NCBI RefSeq assembly: GCF_003604195.1
Contig: NZ_QXGR01000001.1
Span: forward strand, 514,660-578,659
DNA length: 64,000 bases
From: Simplicispira lacusdiani
GTDB taxonomy: Bacteria; Pseudomonadota; Gammaproteobacteria; Burkholderiales; Burkholderiaceae_C
Direction of reading: 5' to 3'
Part shown: in pieces, positions 18,833 to 28,048 of the stretch
How positions within the stretch are numbered: position 1 is the first letter of the stretch
How the letters are laid out: every line of letters begins with the position of its first letter
The notes under the pieces: generated by a model
Seen by the model: the letters and a program-made list of their open reading frames with translations, nothing else
The model's database searches: none
What the model was told of the DNA's origin: nothing
Translations under genes and position numbers: made by a program

Positions 18833-19570
18833 TTAGTTTGCGGATTCAGGAGGGGCGTCCATGCGAAAGGCATTCGGGCTCTGAGCCCTGAGCCTCCGCG
18901 CCACAAGGTCGCACAGCCAGCCAGTGGTCCAGCAGAGCCAGCCTGTCCAGAGGGTGTGGCTCAGGTAGTGCGCTCCACGCACCTGCTGCGCCCAGCCCAG
19001 AGCCAGACCCGCGAGCAGGGCGCAGGCGAGCCAGAGGCGTGCCGCGCGGGCGTGCCGGTGGCGCAGTGCGAAGTAGCCGCCAAGGAAGGCGAAACCCGCC
19101 GAGGCATGGCCTGCCGGAAAGCACTTGCCGCTGCCGCCGTCCAGGGCGCCCAGTGCCCAGTGCGAGGCATAGCGTGCCATGCCGCCGAATTCGGCCAGAT
19201 CCCAGGGGCAACTGGTCGTGCTGGTGTACTTCAGCAGGCTCACGACCACCAGGGCCAGCAGCGTTGTCGCCGCAAGCTGCCAGCGTTCGGCGCGGTGCAG
19301 CCGGCGCAGCGGGCCCAGCGGGTACCGGATGGATGCGAGCAGCACCAGCACCAGCAGCCAGGCCATGCGGCGCGGGGCTTCATGCATGACCTGCACCAGA
19401 AACCAGTGGTCGCGCCAGGGGAAGCCCGCTGCAGAGCCAAAAGCGTGGGCCAGGGCCCGGTCGTAGCCTGCGGCATCCCATGCCAGCAGGCACAGCAGGC
19501 TCGCGATGGTCCAGGCGAGGGGTCGCGCGGAGGCGGAGGCCGCGTGGGTGGCAGGGGGGTGGTGCATCAT
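18833..19570 (-). CDS. PAP2-family membrane phosphatase
   Basis: This is a 245-residue inner-membrane protein with about six hydrophobic segments and the three PAP2 motifs: LKYTSTTSCPWDL (motif 1, with Lys and CPWDL in place of the classical RP), CFPAGHASAGF (motif 2, PAGHAS with the catalytic His), and RGAHYLSHTLW (motif 3, Arg and His). Such enzymes remove phosphate from lipid pyrophosphates, lipid A or phosphatidylglycerol phosphate in the periplasmic leaflet. The substrate cannot be told from sequence. It sits alone on the minus strand between pyk and fba. Confidence 0.88.
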   Translation of the reverse strand: MMHHPPATHAASASARPLAWTIASLLCLLAWDAAGYDRALAHAFGSAAGFPWRDHWFLVQVMHEAPRRMAWLLVLVLLASIRYPLGPLRRLHRAERWQLAATTLLALVVVSLLKYTSTTSCPWDLAEFGGMARYASHWALGALDGGSGKCFPAGHASAGFAFLGGYFALRHRHARAARLWLACALLAGLALGWAQQVRGAHYLSHTLWTGWLCWTTGWLCDLVARRLRAQSPNAFRMDAPPESAN

Positions 19571-19663
19571 GGGGCGCCACGGTAACGGGCCACACTTAAC
19601 GCCGGCTTAATCGCGCCACCCAAGGGCGCGAAGGCGCGGCCGGGACGCAGGCCGTCGGGCGGC

Positions 19664-19669
19664 TAAAAT
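19664..19669 (+). promoter_or_regulatory. Candidate -10 (TAAAAT) for fba
   Basis: TAAAAT lies 71 bases before the fba ATG. It is followed by a CCCGGGTT segment. A similar TAAAATCC precedes leuS. The -35 is unclear. Confidence 0.35.
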
Positions 19670-19740
19670 CCCGGGTTACAAAGCGGTTACCGCGCTTGGC
19701 GCGCCGTGGCCTCACCCCTCAACCCTATTGGACCCTCACC

Positions 19741-20805
19741 ATGCCTCTCGTCTCGATGCGCGAACTGCTCGACCATGCCGCCGGCAACGGCTACGGCATC
19801 CCTGCCTTCAACGTCAACAACCTGGAGCAGGTCCAGGCAGTGATGGCCGCCGCCGACGAGGTGGGTGCTCCGGTGATCCTCCAAGCCAGCGCCGGCGCGC
19901 GCAAATACGCGGGCGAGAGTTTCATCAAGCACCTGATCCAGGCCGCCTGCGAGGCCTATCCCCATATTCCACTGGTCATGCACCAGGACCATGGCACCTC
20001 ACCCAAGATCTGCCAAGGCGCCATCGACCTGGGCTTCGGCTCGGTGATGATGGACGGTTCGTTGATGGAAGACGGCAAGACCCCCGCCTCGTTCGACTAC
20101 AACGTCGACGTGACGCGCAAGGTTGTCGAGATGGCGCACAAGGTCGGCGTGACCGTGGAGGGCGAACTGGGCTGCCTGGGTTCCCTGGAAACTGGCGAGG
20201 CCGGCGAGGAAGATGGCATCGGCGCCGTCGGCAAGCTGGATCACAGCCAGATGCTGACCGACCCCGAAGAGGCCGCGCAGTTCGTCCAGGCCACGCAGCT
20301 CGATGCCCTGGCCATCGCCATCGGGACCAGCCACGGCGCTTACAAGTTCACCCGCCCACCCACGGGCGATGTGCTGGCGATTTCGCGCGTCAAGGAAATC
20401 AATGCCCGTATCCCCAACACCCATCTGGTGATGCATGGCTCGTCGTCCGTGCCGCAAGACCTGCTGGCCATCATCAACCAGTACGGCGGCAAGATGAAGG
20501 AGACCTACGGCGTGCCTGTCTCTGAAATCCAGGAGGCCATCAAGTACGGCGTGCGCAAGATCAACATCGACACCGACATCCGCCTGGCCATGACCGGGGC
20601 CGTACGCAAGTTCATGGCCGAAAACCCCGACAAGTTCGATGCCCGCGAATGGCTCAAGCCCGCGCGCGAGGCCGCCAAGGCCATCTGCAAGCAGCGCTAC
20701 CTCGAATTCGGCTGCGAAGGCCAGGGCGCCAAGATCAAGGGCATGAACCTGCAGGTGATGGCGGCGCAGTACGCGGCCGGTGCCTTGGCCCAGGTCGTGA
20801 ACTGA
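19741..20805 (+). CDS. fba: Fructose-bisphosphate aldolase, class II
   Basis: This zinc enzyme of glycolysis/gluconeogenesis cleaves fructose 1,6-bisphosphate. The 354-residue protein starts [30 protein letters not shown]. Key sites are HQDHGTSP (zinc ligand His), [52 protein letters not shown] and [14 protein letters not shown]. It is of the longer CalvinA/betaproteobacterial subtype. An in-frame upstream extension to 19696 exists, but the ATG at 19741 gives the family N-terminus. A strong terminator follows. Confidence 0.97.
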   Translation: MPLVSMRELLDHAAGNGYGIPAFNVNNLEQVQAVMAAADEVGAPVILQASAGARKYAGESFIKHLIQAACEAYPHIPLVMHQDHGTSPKICQGAIDLGFGSVMMDGSLMEDGKTPASFDYNVDVTRKVVEMAHKVGVTVEGELGCLGSLETGEAGEEDGIGAVGKLDHSQMLTDPEEAAQFVQATQLDALAIAIGTSHGAYKFTRPPTGDVLAISRVKEINARIPNTHLVMHGSSSVPQDLLAIINQYGGKMKETYGVPVSEIQEAIKYGVRKINIDTDIRLAMTGAVRKFMAENPDKFDAREWLKPAREAAKAICKQRYLEFGCEGQGAKIKGMNLQVMAAQYAAGALAQVVN

Positions 20806-20831
20806 GGCCTGTGCCTTTTTCGCCCGCAACA

Positions 20832-20857
20832 ACGGCAGCCTTCGGGCTGCCGTTTTT
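20832..20857 (+). terminator. Rho-independent terminator after fba
   Basis: The stem ACGGCAGCC / GGCTGCCGT with loop TTCG is followed by TTTTT. Confidence 0.9.
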
Positions 20858-20867
20858 CGTTTTGGGG

Positions 20868-20904
20868 GTTTCCTCTAGATAGGTCTGTCTTATAGAAGAT
20901 AGGT
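20868..20904 (+). promoter_or_regulatory. Candidate promoter with overlapping operator upstream of pntA
   Basis: TTTTCC (20868-20873) and TATAGA (20891-20896) are 17 bases apart and could be -35 and -10. Between them lies an imperfect palindrome AGATAG-GT-CTGTCT (20877-20890). A direct copy of its left half, AGATAGGT, follows at 20897-20904, two helical turns downstream. The arrangement suits a repressor, for example of the TetR type, but the regulator is not in the window. Confidence 0.4.
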
Positions 20905-21042
20905 ACCGGGATTTTCTTCATGTAAGCTCGCGGTCAGTATGTCCGTGCCGGTGCGAAAGGGAGCATTCCGGCCTTGTCACACAGCGCATGCAAGCTTCGG
21001 TGGGGCTTGTACAACGATTACGACACTTGGAGGAGACCATTC

Positions 21043-22650
21043 ATGCAAGCAAGCCCAACCCCCCTGGGGCAGCGCATCGGCGTGCCCCGGGAGATTTTCC
21101 CTGGCGAAAAGCGCGTGGCCACCGTGCCGGACGTGGTGGAAAAACTCATCAAGCTCGGCTTCACGGTCGCGGTCGAATCGGGGGCGGGCGATGGCGCCAA
21201 CTTCAGCGATGACGCCTACCGCGCCGCTGGCGCCGAGGTGTTGCCGGATGCGGCCGCGCTGTGGGCAGCCTCGGACATCGTGCTCAAGGTGCGCCCGCCA
21301 AGCACGGAAGAAGTGGCGCTGATGCGCGAGGGCGGCACGCTCATCGGCTTTGTCTGGCCCGCCCAGAACCCCGAGCTGATGCAGCAGCTCACGGCCCGCA
21401 ATGCCACGGTGCTGGCCATCGACTGCCTTCCGCGCACGCTGAGCCGCGCCCAGAAGATGGACGCGCTGACCTCCACCGCCGGGGTGAGCGGCTACCGCGC
21501 CGTCATCGAGGCGGCCAACGCCTTCGGCCGCTACTTCAACGGCCAGATCACGGCGGCGGGCAAGGTGCCGCCGGCCAAGGTGTTCATTGCTGGTGCGGGC
21601 GTGGCCGGCTTGGCCGCCATCGGCACGGCGGCCAACCTGGGCGCCATCGTGCGCGCCAACGACACGCGCGCCGAGGTGGCCGACCAGGTCAAATCGCTGG
21701 GTGGCGAGTTCGTCAAGGTCGACTACGAGGAAGATGGTTCGGGCGGCGGTGGCTACGCCAAGGTCATGAGCGAGGGCTTCCAGGCGGCGCAGCGCCAGAT
21801 GTACGCCAGCCAGGCCAAGGACGCCGACATCATCATCACCACCGCGCTGATCCCCGGCAAGCCGGCGCCCAAGCTGATCACGGCCGAAATGGTGCAGAGC
21901 ATGAAGCCCGGCAGCGTGATCGTGGACATGGCGGGCGAGCAGGGCGGCAACTGCGAGCTGACCGTGCCCGGCGAGGCCGTGGTGCGCCATGGCGTGACCA
22001 TCATCGGCTACACCGACCTGCCTTCGCGCCTGGCCAAGCAGTCGTCCACGCTCTACGCCACCAACCTGCTGCGCCTGGTCGAGGAGCTGTGCAAGGCCAA
22101 GGACGGCGTGGCCGTGGTCAACATGGAGGACGACGCGATCCGGGGCCTGACGGTCACCAAGGATGGCGCCATCACCTGGCCCGCGCCGCCGCTCAAGGCC
22201 GCGCCCGTGCCCGCGCCCAAGACGGCCGCCGTGCCTGTGGCCGAGAAGAAGGGCGGCCATGGCCATGGCAGCAGCGGCCCGCTGCCGGCCAAGACGCTGG
22301 CCATCCTCTTCGCCGTGGCGGCCGTGGCCTTCTGGTTCATCGGCGCTTATGCGCCAGCGGCCTTCCTGGGGCACTTCACGGTGTTCGTGCTGGCCTGCTT
22401 CATCGGCTACATGGTGGTGTGGAACGTCACGCCGGCCCTGCACACGCCGCTGATGAGCGTGACCAACGCCATCTCCAGCATCATCGCCATCGGCGCGCTG
22501 GTGCAGATCGCGCCGCCCGAAGCGGGGGTGAACGGGCGCCCGGACGGGCTGATCCTGTGGCTGGCCTTCGCCGCCACCGTGCTCACGGCCGTCAACATGT
22601 TCGGCGGTTTCGCCGTGACGCGCCGCATGCTCGCCATGTTCCGCAAATAA
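21043..22650 (+). CDS. pntA: NAD(P) transhydrogenase subunit alpha
   Basis: This is the proton-translocating transhydrogenase alpha subunit, which exchanges hydride between NADH and NADPH using the proton gradient. The 535-residue protein starts at ATG 21043 with TTGGAGGAG upstream. The NAD(H)-binding domain ([19 protein letters not shown] ... [30 protein letters not shown]) fills the first ~370 residues; a proline/alanine linker follows. The C-terminal part (about 425-535) has four hydrophobic segments, so this is the fused form in which the membrane part is not split into a separate PntAB-type gene. pntB follows after 25 bases. Confidence 0.96.
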   Translation: MQASPTPLGQRIGVPREIFPGEKRVATVPDVVEKLIKLGFTVAVESGAGDGANFSDDAYRAAGAEVLPDAAALWAASDIVLKVRPPSTEEVALMREGGTLIGFVWPAQNPELMQQLTARNATVLAIDCLPRTLSRAQKMDALTSTAGVSGYRAVIEAANAFGRYFNGQITAAGKVPPAKVFIAGAGVAGLAAIGTAANLGAIVRANDTRAEVADQVKSLGGEFVKVDYEEDGSGGGGYAKVMSEGFQAAQRQMYASQAKDADIIITTALIPGKPAPKLITAEMVQSMKPGSVIVDMAGEQGGNCELTVPGEAVVRHGVTIIGYTDLPSRLAKQSSTLYATNLLRLVEELCKAKDGVAVVNMEDDAIRGLTVTKDGAITWPAPPLKAAPVPAPKTAAVPVAEKKGGHGHGSSGPLPAKTLAILFAVAAVAFWFIGAYAPAAFLGHFTVFVLACFIGYMVVWNVTPALHTPLMSVTNAISSIIAIGALVQIAPPEAGVNGRPDGLILWLAFAATVLTAVNMFGGFAVTRRMLAMFRK

Positions 22651-22675
22651 GAACGAGAAGAAAGGAAAGACGATC

Positions 22676-24088
22676 ATGTCCCAAAGTCTCGCCACGGTGG
22701 CCTATCTTGGCGCCGCCATTCTTTTCATCCTGAGCCTGGGCGGCCTGTCCAACCCGGAAACCTCGCGCCGCGGCAACCTGTTCGGCATGGTCGGCATGGC
22801 GCTGGCCGTGCTCGCCACGGTGTTCGGGCCGCGTGTCAGCCCCTCGGGCATCGTGTGGATCGTCGGCGCGCTGGTGGTCGGTGGCAGCATCGGCCTGTAT
22901 GCGGCCAAGGTCGTGAAGATGACCCAGATGCCCGAGCTGGTGGCCCTCATGCACAGCCTGGTGGGCCTGGCGGCCTGCCTCGTGGGCTTCGCCAGCTACG
23001 TCGACACCTCGATCCAGCTGCAGGGCGCGGAGAAAGCCATCCATGAGGTCGAGATTTACGTCGGTATCCTGATCGGCGCCGTGACCTTCTCGGGCTCGCT
23101 CATCGCCTTCGGCAAGCTCAATGGCAAGATCGGCGGCAAGCCGCTGCTGCTGCCCGCGCGCCACTGGCTCAACCTGGTCGCGCTGCTGGTGGTGATCTGG
23201 TTCGGCCGTGAGTTCCTCCACGCCCACGACGTGCAGTCGGGCATGCTGCCGCTGGTCGTGATGACCGTGATCGCGTTGCTGTTCGGCGTGCACATGGTCA
23301 TGGCCATTGGCGGCGCCGACATGCCGGTGGTGGTGTCCATGCTCAACAGTTACTCGGGCTGGGCTGCCGCGGCCACGGGCTTCATGCTGAGCAACGACCT
23401 GTTGATCGTGACCGGCGCGCTCGTGGGCTCTTCGGGCGCCATCCTGTCGTACATCATGTGCAACGCGATGAACCGCAACTTCATCAGCGTGATCGCGGGC
23501 GGCTTCGGCTCGGGCGGCGGCACGCCCGCCAAGAGCGGCGAGGCCGCCGAGCCGCAGGGCGAGGTGGTGCCGGTGAGCGCGGCCGAAACGGCCGAGCTGC
23601 TGCGCGAGGCCAAGAGCGTCATCATCGTGCCCGGCTATGGCATGGCCGTGGCGCAGGCCCAGCACACGGTGAACGAGATCACCCAGACCCTGCGCGAGAA
23701 GGGCGTCAACGTGCGCTTCGGCATCCACCCCGTCGCGGGCCGCATGCCGGGCCACATGAACGTGCTGCTGGCCGAGGCCAAGGTGCCCTACGACATCGTG
23801 ATGGAAATGGACGAAATCAACGAGGACTTCCCCGACACCGACGTGGCCATGGTCATCGGCGCCAACGACATCGTGAACCCCAGCGCTCTCGAAGACCCGG
23901 CCAGCCCCATCGCCGGCATGCCGGTGCTGGAGGTGTGGAAGGCACGGACGTCCATCGTCATGAAGCGCTCCATGGCCTCGGGCTATGCGGGCGTGGACAA
24001 CCCGCTGTTCTACAAGGAGAACAACCGCATGTTGTTTGGCGATGCCAAGAAGATGCTGGACGAGGTGCTGGGGGCGCTCAAGGGCTGA
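22676..24088 (+). CDS. pntB: NAD(P) transhydrogenase subunit beta
   Basis: This is the 470-residue partner of PntA. The N-terminal ~270 residues carry about nine hydrophobic segments of the proton channel (with [20 protein letters not shown] and [15 protein letters not shown]). The C-terminal NADP(H)-binding domain III has [53 protein letters not shown] and [14 protein letters not shown]. It is complete and of normal length. It forms the operon pntA-pntB; a hairpin and fadD follow. Confidence 0.97.
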   Translation: MSQSLATVAYLGAAILFILSLGGLSNPETSRRGNLFGMVGMALAVLATVFGPRVSPSGIVWIVGALVVGGSIGLYAAKVVKMTQMPELVALMHSLVGLAACLVGFASYVDTSIQLQGAEKAIHEVEIYVGILIGAVTFSGSLIAFGKLNGKIGGKPLLLPARHWLNLVALLVVIWFGREFLHAHDVQSGMLPLVVMTVIALLFGVHMVMAIGGADMPVVVSMLNSYSGWAAAATGFMLSNDLLIVTGALVGSSGAILSYIMCNAMNRNFISVIAGGFGSGGGTPAKSGEAAEPQGEVVPVSAAETAELLREAKSVIIVPGYGMAVAQAQHTVNEITQTLREKGVNVRFGIHPVAGRMPGHMNVLLAEAKVPYDIVMEMDEINEDFPDTDVAMVIGANDIVNPSALEDPASPIAGMPVLEVWKARTSIVMKRSMASGYAGVDNPLFYKENNRMLFGDAKKMLDEVLGALKG

Positions 24089-24118
24089 CAAGGCATAATT
24101 CCCGCAGAAAAAAAGCAC

Positions 24119-24143
24119 GACCGTGCGAAATTCTGGCACGGTC
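24119..24143. other. Inverted repeat between pntB and fadD
   Basis: GACCGTGC / GCACGGTC form an 8-bp stem around a 9-base loop. There is no T run to the right. On the minus strand the stem runs into seven T residues, but no minus-strand gene ends here. It could act as a 3' end structure of pntB mRNA or in the fadD leader. Confidence 0.5.
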
Positions 24144-24178
24144 ATTCATACGTGATTGACACATCAGGAGACCTGGAG

Positions 24179-25858
24179 ATGACCGACCGCATTTGGCTCA
24201 AGAGCTACCCGTCTGGCGTGCCCGCCGACATCGACCCCTCGCAGTACCCGTCGCTCGTGGCGTTGATGGAGGAAGCCTTCCACAAGTACGCCGACCGGGT
24301 GGCCTACAGCTTCATGGGCAAGGACATCAGCTACGCCCAGACCGAGTCGCTGAGCAATGCTTTCGCGACCTACCTGCAGGGCTTGGGCCTGGCCAAGGGC
24401 GACCGCGTCGCCATCATGATGCCCAACGTGCCGCAGTACCCGGTCACGGTGGCGGCCATCCTGCGCGCAGGCTACGTGGTGGTCAACGTCAACCCGCTGT
24501 ACACGCCGCGTGAACTGGAACACCAGCTCAAGGACTCGGGCGCCAAGGCCATCGTCATCATCGAGAATTTCGCCACCACGCTGGAGCAGTGCATCGGCCA
24601 CACGCCGGTCAAGCATGTGGTGCTGTGCGCCATGGGCGACCAGCTCGGCCTGCTCAAGGGGGCGCTGGTCAATTACGTGGTGCGCAACGTCAAGAAGATG
24701 GTGCCCGCCTACAACCTGCCGAACGCGGTGCGCTTCAATGACGCCATCGCCCAGGGCACGCGCGGCACCTTCAAGAAGCCGGACATCAAGCCCGACGACA
24801 TCGCTCTGCTGCAGTACACCGGCGGCACCACGGGCGTGAGCAAGGGCGCCGTGCTGCTGCACCGCAACGTGATCGCCAACGTGCTGCAGTCCGAGGTCTG
24901 GAACGAGCCCGTGATGAAGAAAGTGCCGGCCGGCGAGCAGCCCACCAGTATCTGCGCCCTGCCGCTGTACCACATCTTCGCGTTCACGGTGAACATGATG
25001 CTGTCCATGCGCATGGGCGGCAAGACCATCCTGATTCCGAATCCGCGCGACCTGCCCGCCGTGCTCAAGGAGCTGTCCAAGCACACCTTCCACAGCTTCC
25101 CGGCGGTCAACACGCTGTTCAACGGCCTGGCCAACCACCCCGACTTCAACACCGTCAACTGGAAGAACCTCAAGGTCTCCGTGGGCGGCGGCATGGCGGT
25201 GCAGGGCGCCGTGGCCAAGCTCTGGCTCGACAAGACGGGCTGCCCGATCTGCGAGGGCTACGGCCTGTCGGAAACCAGCCCCTCGGCCAGCTGCAACCCG
25301 GTCACGGCCACGGAATTTACCGGCACCATCGGCGTGCCCTTGCCAAGCACCTGGATGAAACTGCTGGACGACGAAGGCAACACGGTCACCGAAATCGGCC
25401 AGCCCGGCGAGATCGCCATCAAGGGGCCGCAGGTCATGGCGGGCTACTGGCAGCGCCCTGACGAGACCGCCAAGGTCATGACCGAGGACGGCTACTTCAA
25501 GAGCGGCGACGTGGGCGTGATGGATGCGCGCGGCTATTTCAAGATCGTCGACCGCAAGAAGGACATGGTGCTGGTCAGCGGCTTCAACGTCTACCCGAAC
25601 GAGGTCGAGGAAGTCGTGGCCGCCATGCCCGGCGTGATGGAGTGCGCAGTGGTCGGCGTGCCCGACGAGAAGTCGGGCGAAGCCGTCAAGCTGGTCATCG
25701 TGCGCAAGGACCCCGATCTGTCCGAGGACGCGGTGCGCGAGTTCTGCCGCCACGAGCTGACGGGCTACAAGCAGCCCAAGGTGGTCGAGTTCCGCGAAGA
25801 GCTGCCCAAGACCCCCGTGGGCAAGATCCTTCGCCGCGAACTGCGCGACAAGAAGTGA
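24179..25858 (+). CDS. fadD: Long-chain fatty acid-CoA ligase
   Basis: It activates fatty acids to acyl-CoA with ATP for beta-oxidation. The 559-residue AMP-forming enzyme starts at ATG 24179 with AGGAGACC upstream; a GTG nine codons earlier is less likely. Motifs: the P-loop YTGGTTGVSKGA (from about residue 214), EGYGLSETSP, the YFKSGDVGVMDARGYFKIVDRKKDMVLVSGFNVYPNEVEE block and the catalytic lysine near KTPVGKILRRELRDKK. It resembles the E. coli FadD group closely. A terminator follows. Confidence 0.93.
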   Translation: MTDRIWLKSYPSGVPADIDPSQYPSLVALMEEAFHKYADRVAYSFMGKDISYAQTESLSNAFATYLQGLGLAKGDRVAIMMPNVPQYPVTVAAILRAGYVVVNVNPLYTPRELEHQLKDSGAKAIVIIENFATTLEQCIGHTPVKHVVLCAMGDQLGLLKGALVNYVVRNVKKMVPAYNLPNAVRFNDAIAQGTRGTFKKPDIKPDDIALLQYTGGTTGVSKGAVLLHRNVIANVLQSEVWNEPVMKKVPAGEQPTSICALPLYHIFAFTVNMMLSMRMGGKTILIPNPRDLPAVLKELSKHTFHSFPAVNTLFNGLANHPDFNTVNWKNLKVSVGGGMAVQGAVAKLWLDKTGCPICEGYGLSETSPSASCNPVTATEFTGTIGVPLPSTWMKLLDDEGNTVTEIGQPGEIAIKGPQVMAGYWQRPDETAKVMTEDGYFKSGDVGVMDARGYFKIVDRKKDMVLVSGFNVYPNEVEEVVAAMPGVMECAVVGVPDEKSGEAVKLVIVRKDPDLSEDAVREFCRHELTGYKQPKVVEFREELPKTPVGKILRRELRDKK

Positions 25859-25894
25859 GCCCAAGGGCCCGCGCGGCCCGTGCGCCACAATACG

Positions 25895-25920
25895 GAGCGG
25901 CTTCGGCCGCTCTTTCTTTT
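25895..25920 (+). terminator. Rho-independent terminator after fadD
   Basis: The stem GAGCGGC / GCCGCTC with loop TTCG is followed by TTTCTTTT. It lies just upstream of mtnN. Confidence 0.8.
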
Positions 25921-25935
25921 TCCGGACCTCCCACC

Positions 25936-26685
25936 ATGACCACCGCCATCCTCAGCGCCCTTCCCGAAGAACAGTCCGGCCTCGTCGGCAGCCTGGTGCA
26001 GCCCCGCCGCGTGGTGCACGCGGGCCGCGCTTTCTGGGAAGGGGAGCTGCACGGCAAGCCGGTGGTGCTGGCGCTGTCGGGCATCGGCAAGGTGGCGGCC
26101 GCCACCACGGCCACGGTGCTGGCCGAGCGCTTCGGCGCGGCGCGCATCGTCTTTACCGGCGTGGCCGGCGGCGTGGGCGAGGGCGTTCGCGTGGGCGACG
26201 TGGTGGTGGCGCGCGACTACGTGCAGCACGACATGGATGCCTCGCCGCTGTTCGAGCGCTGGCGCGTGCCCGGCTACCCCGGCGTGCGCCTGCCCTGCGA
26301 CGCGGCCTTGACTGCTCATCTTTCAGGAGCTGTCAGCGCTTGCCTGGCGGGAGAAATAACCGATTTTCATACCCATGCCGATGGGCAGCCGCCGCGCCTG
26401 CATGAAGGGCTGATGGCCAGCGGCGACCGCTTCGTGACCTGCGCCCAGGTCTCGCGCGCGCTGCGCGACCCACTGGTGGCCGCCGGCCACGACGTGTTGG
26501 CCGTGGAGATGGAAGGCGCCGCCGTGGCCCAGGTGTGCCTGGACTACGGCCTGCCCTTTGCCGCAGTGCGCACCATCTCCGACCGCGCCGACGACGATGC
26601 GCACGTGGACTTTCCGCTGTTCATCCAGACCGTGGCCAGCCGCTATGCCGACCACATCGTCCGGCATTTGCTCAAATCGCTATAA
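25936..26685 (+). CDS. mtnN: 5'-methylthioadenosine/S-adenosylhomocysteine nucleosidase
   Basis: It splits adenine from methylthioadenosine and S-adenosylhomocysteine in methionine salvage. The 249-residue protein has the start MTTAILSALPEEQSGL (catalytic Glu), GIGKVAAATTATVLAERF, VFTGVAGGV, VEMEGAAVAQV and the catalytic Asp in TISDRADDDAH. Two copies of the short hairpin repeat touch the gene. One is in frame at 26313-26370 and adds residues around HLSGAVSACLAGEITDFH. The other, at 26669-26740, provides the last codons (LKSL) and the TAA stop, so the original C-terminus has been replaced or extended. Confidence 0.93.
   Translation: MTTAILSALPEEQSGLVGSLVQPRRVVHAGRAFWEGELHGKPVVLALSGIGKVAAATTATVLAERFGAARIVFTGVAGGVGEGVRVGDVVVARDYVQHDMDASPLFERWRVPGYPGVRLPCDAALTAHLSGAVSACLAGEITDFHTHADGQPPRLHEGLMASGDRFVTCAQVSRALRDPLVAAGHDVLAVEMEGAAVAQVCLDYGLPFAAVRTISDRADDDAHVDFPLFIQTVASRYADHIVRHLLKSL
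26313..26370 (+). repeat. Short hairpin repeat inside mtnN (copy 2)
   Basis: It contains GGAGCTGTCAGCGCTTG followed by a loop and an ATTTTCAT end, in frame with mtnN. It is diverged from copy 1 but keeps AGCTGNNAGCGCTTG. Confidence 0.55.
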
Positions 26686-26740
26686 AAAACATAGCTTGCG
26701 GCGCTTGATGGACGGTTTCTGGGGGCGGATTTGATTGAAA
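26669..26740 (+). repeat. Short hairpin repeat at the 3' end of mtnN (copy 3)
   Basis: It includes CATAGCTTGCGGCGCTTG, ATGGACGG and an ATTTGATTGAAA end. The mtnN stop codon (TAA within CGCTATAAAA) falls inside the repeat. Confidence 0.6.
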
Positions 26741-26878
26741 TTCCCGGGCGCTTCGCAATGGGCATGGCCCACACCAGCGACCGTCGCGCAAGGGCCGCCC
26801 GCCGCGCTGGCGGTGTCCCTCTTCCCGGCGAAGCCGAGAGAAGGGGGAAGGCGCGCAGCGCCACAGGGGGTTGTCCTG
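26741..26878. other. Intergenic, GC-rich, possible second repeat type
   Basis: No gene is supported. The segment 26834-26870 contains GGGGGAAGGCGCGCAGCGCC. From memory, sequences of this kind recur between genes in Acidovorax-like genomes, but only one copy is present here. No terminator was found between the convergent mtnN and corA. Confidence 0.3.
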
Positions 26879-27865
26879 CTACTTCAACCAGCCGCGCTTG
26901 CGGAAGTACCACATGGGCCCCAGCGCGCTGGCCACCATCAGCACGAGCGCATAAGGGTAGCCCCAGGTCTGAGCCAGCTCGGGCATGTGCTGGAAATTCA
27001 TGCCATACACGCTGGCGATCAGCGTGGGTGGCAGCAGCGCCACGCTGGCCACCGAGAAGATCTTGATGATCTTGTTCTGGTTGATGTTGATGAAACCGAC
27101 CGTGGCGTCCATCAGGAAGTTGATCTTGTCGAACAGGAAGGCCGTGTGGCTGTCGAGCGATTCGATGTCGCGCAGGATCTGGCGCGCTTCCTCGAACTGC
27201 TCGGCGTTGAGCATCTTGCTGCGCATCATGAAGCTCACGGCGCGGCGCGTGTCCATCACGTTGCGGCGGATGCGGCCGTTCAAGTCTTCCTGGCGCGCGA
27301 TGGCGGCCAGCACCTCGCCGGCGCGCGCGTCGGTCACATCACCGGCCAGCACCTGGGTGCTGACCTTCTCCAGGTCGTCGTAGATGCCTTCGAGCGTGTC
27401 GGCCGAGTATTCCGCGTCGGCGTCGAAGAGCTTGAGCAGCACCTCGCGCGCATCCTCGATGAGCCCGGGCGCGCGGCGCGCGCGCAGGCGCAGCAGGCGG
27501 AACACCGGGATGTCCTCGTCGTGGATGGAGAACAGCACGCCCTTGCTGCGCAGCGAGGGGTTGATGAGGTTCAGGATGAAGGCCACGCGCACCGAGCGCG
27601 GCTGGTCGTGGTCGTCGATCAGGAAGTCGCTGCGGATGTGCAGCTCGCCGTTGTCTTCCTCGTAGAAGCGGGCGGATTCCTCGATGTCCTCGTCCATCGC
27701 GTCTTCCGGAATGGACAGGCCGTAGTACTGCGTGACCCAGCGCTTCTCGTCGAGCGTGGGCGATTCAAGGTCCACCCAGATGGGCTGGAAGCGGGACAGC
27801 TCCTCCAGCGATTCGATCTCTTCCTGGACGAGGCGCCCGTTGGCAAGCGTGAAGATGTTGAGCAT
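26879..27865 (-). CDS. corA: Magnesium/cobalt transporter CorA
   Basis: This is a 328-residue CorA-type channel for Mg2+. The long cytoplasmic N-terminal domain is acidic and helical (EEIESLEELSRFQPIWVDLESP, DAMDEDIEESARFYEEDNGELHIR). The two C-terminal membrane helices flank the signature YGMNF (GMN), followed by YPYALVLMVASALGPMWYFRKRGWLK. The start has GGGAG 5 bases upstream. It is transcribed alone on the minus strand, convergent with mtnN. Confidence 0.96.
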   Translation of the reverse strand: MLNIFTLANGRLVQEEIESLEELSRFQPIWVDLESPTLDEKRWVTQYYGLSIPEDAMDEDIEESARFYEEDNGELHIRSDFLIDDHDQPRSVRVAFILNLINPSLRSKGVLFSIHDEDIPVFRLLRLRARRAPGLIEDAREVLLKLFDADAEYSADTLEGIYDDLEKVSTQVLAGDVTDARAGEVLAAIARQEDLNGRIRRNVMDTRRAVSFMMRSKMLNAEQFEEARQILRDIESLDSHTAFLFDKINFLMDATVGFININQNKIIKIFSVASVALLPPTLIASVYGMNFQHMPELAQTWGYPYALVLMVASALGPMWYFRKRGWLK

Positions 27866-27909
27866 GGGCTCACTCCCTGTGTGTATGGGCCGGTGGCGGG
27901 GTTGGGGCG

Positions 27910-27958
27910 CTTTCAGCCCCGGCGCTGGCCTGGGAGCTGAAAGCTATCGACTGGGATA
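27910..27958 (-). repeat. Possible short hairpin repeat upstream of corA (copy 4)
   Basis: Read on the minus strand it has GATAGCTTTCAGC, then CCAGCGCCGGGGC. It matches the family core only partly, so it may be a decayed copy. Confidence 0.4.
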
Positions 27959-28048
27959 GGCTTCCACGGAACGTTCTCCAAAATTGCGGACGGTGGATTA
28001 TCGCACCGGCATATGACAGTTGCAGGGCTTGCGGGGCCCGCGGCGGGT

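Noticed and set aside
24119..24143. Terminator for pntB
   Set aside because: The hairpin has no T run on the plus strand, so it is listed only as an inverted repeat.
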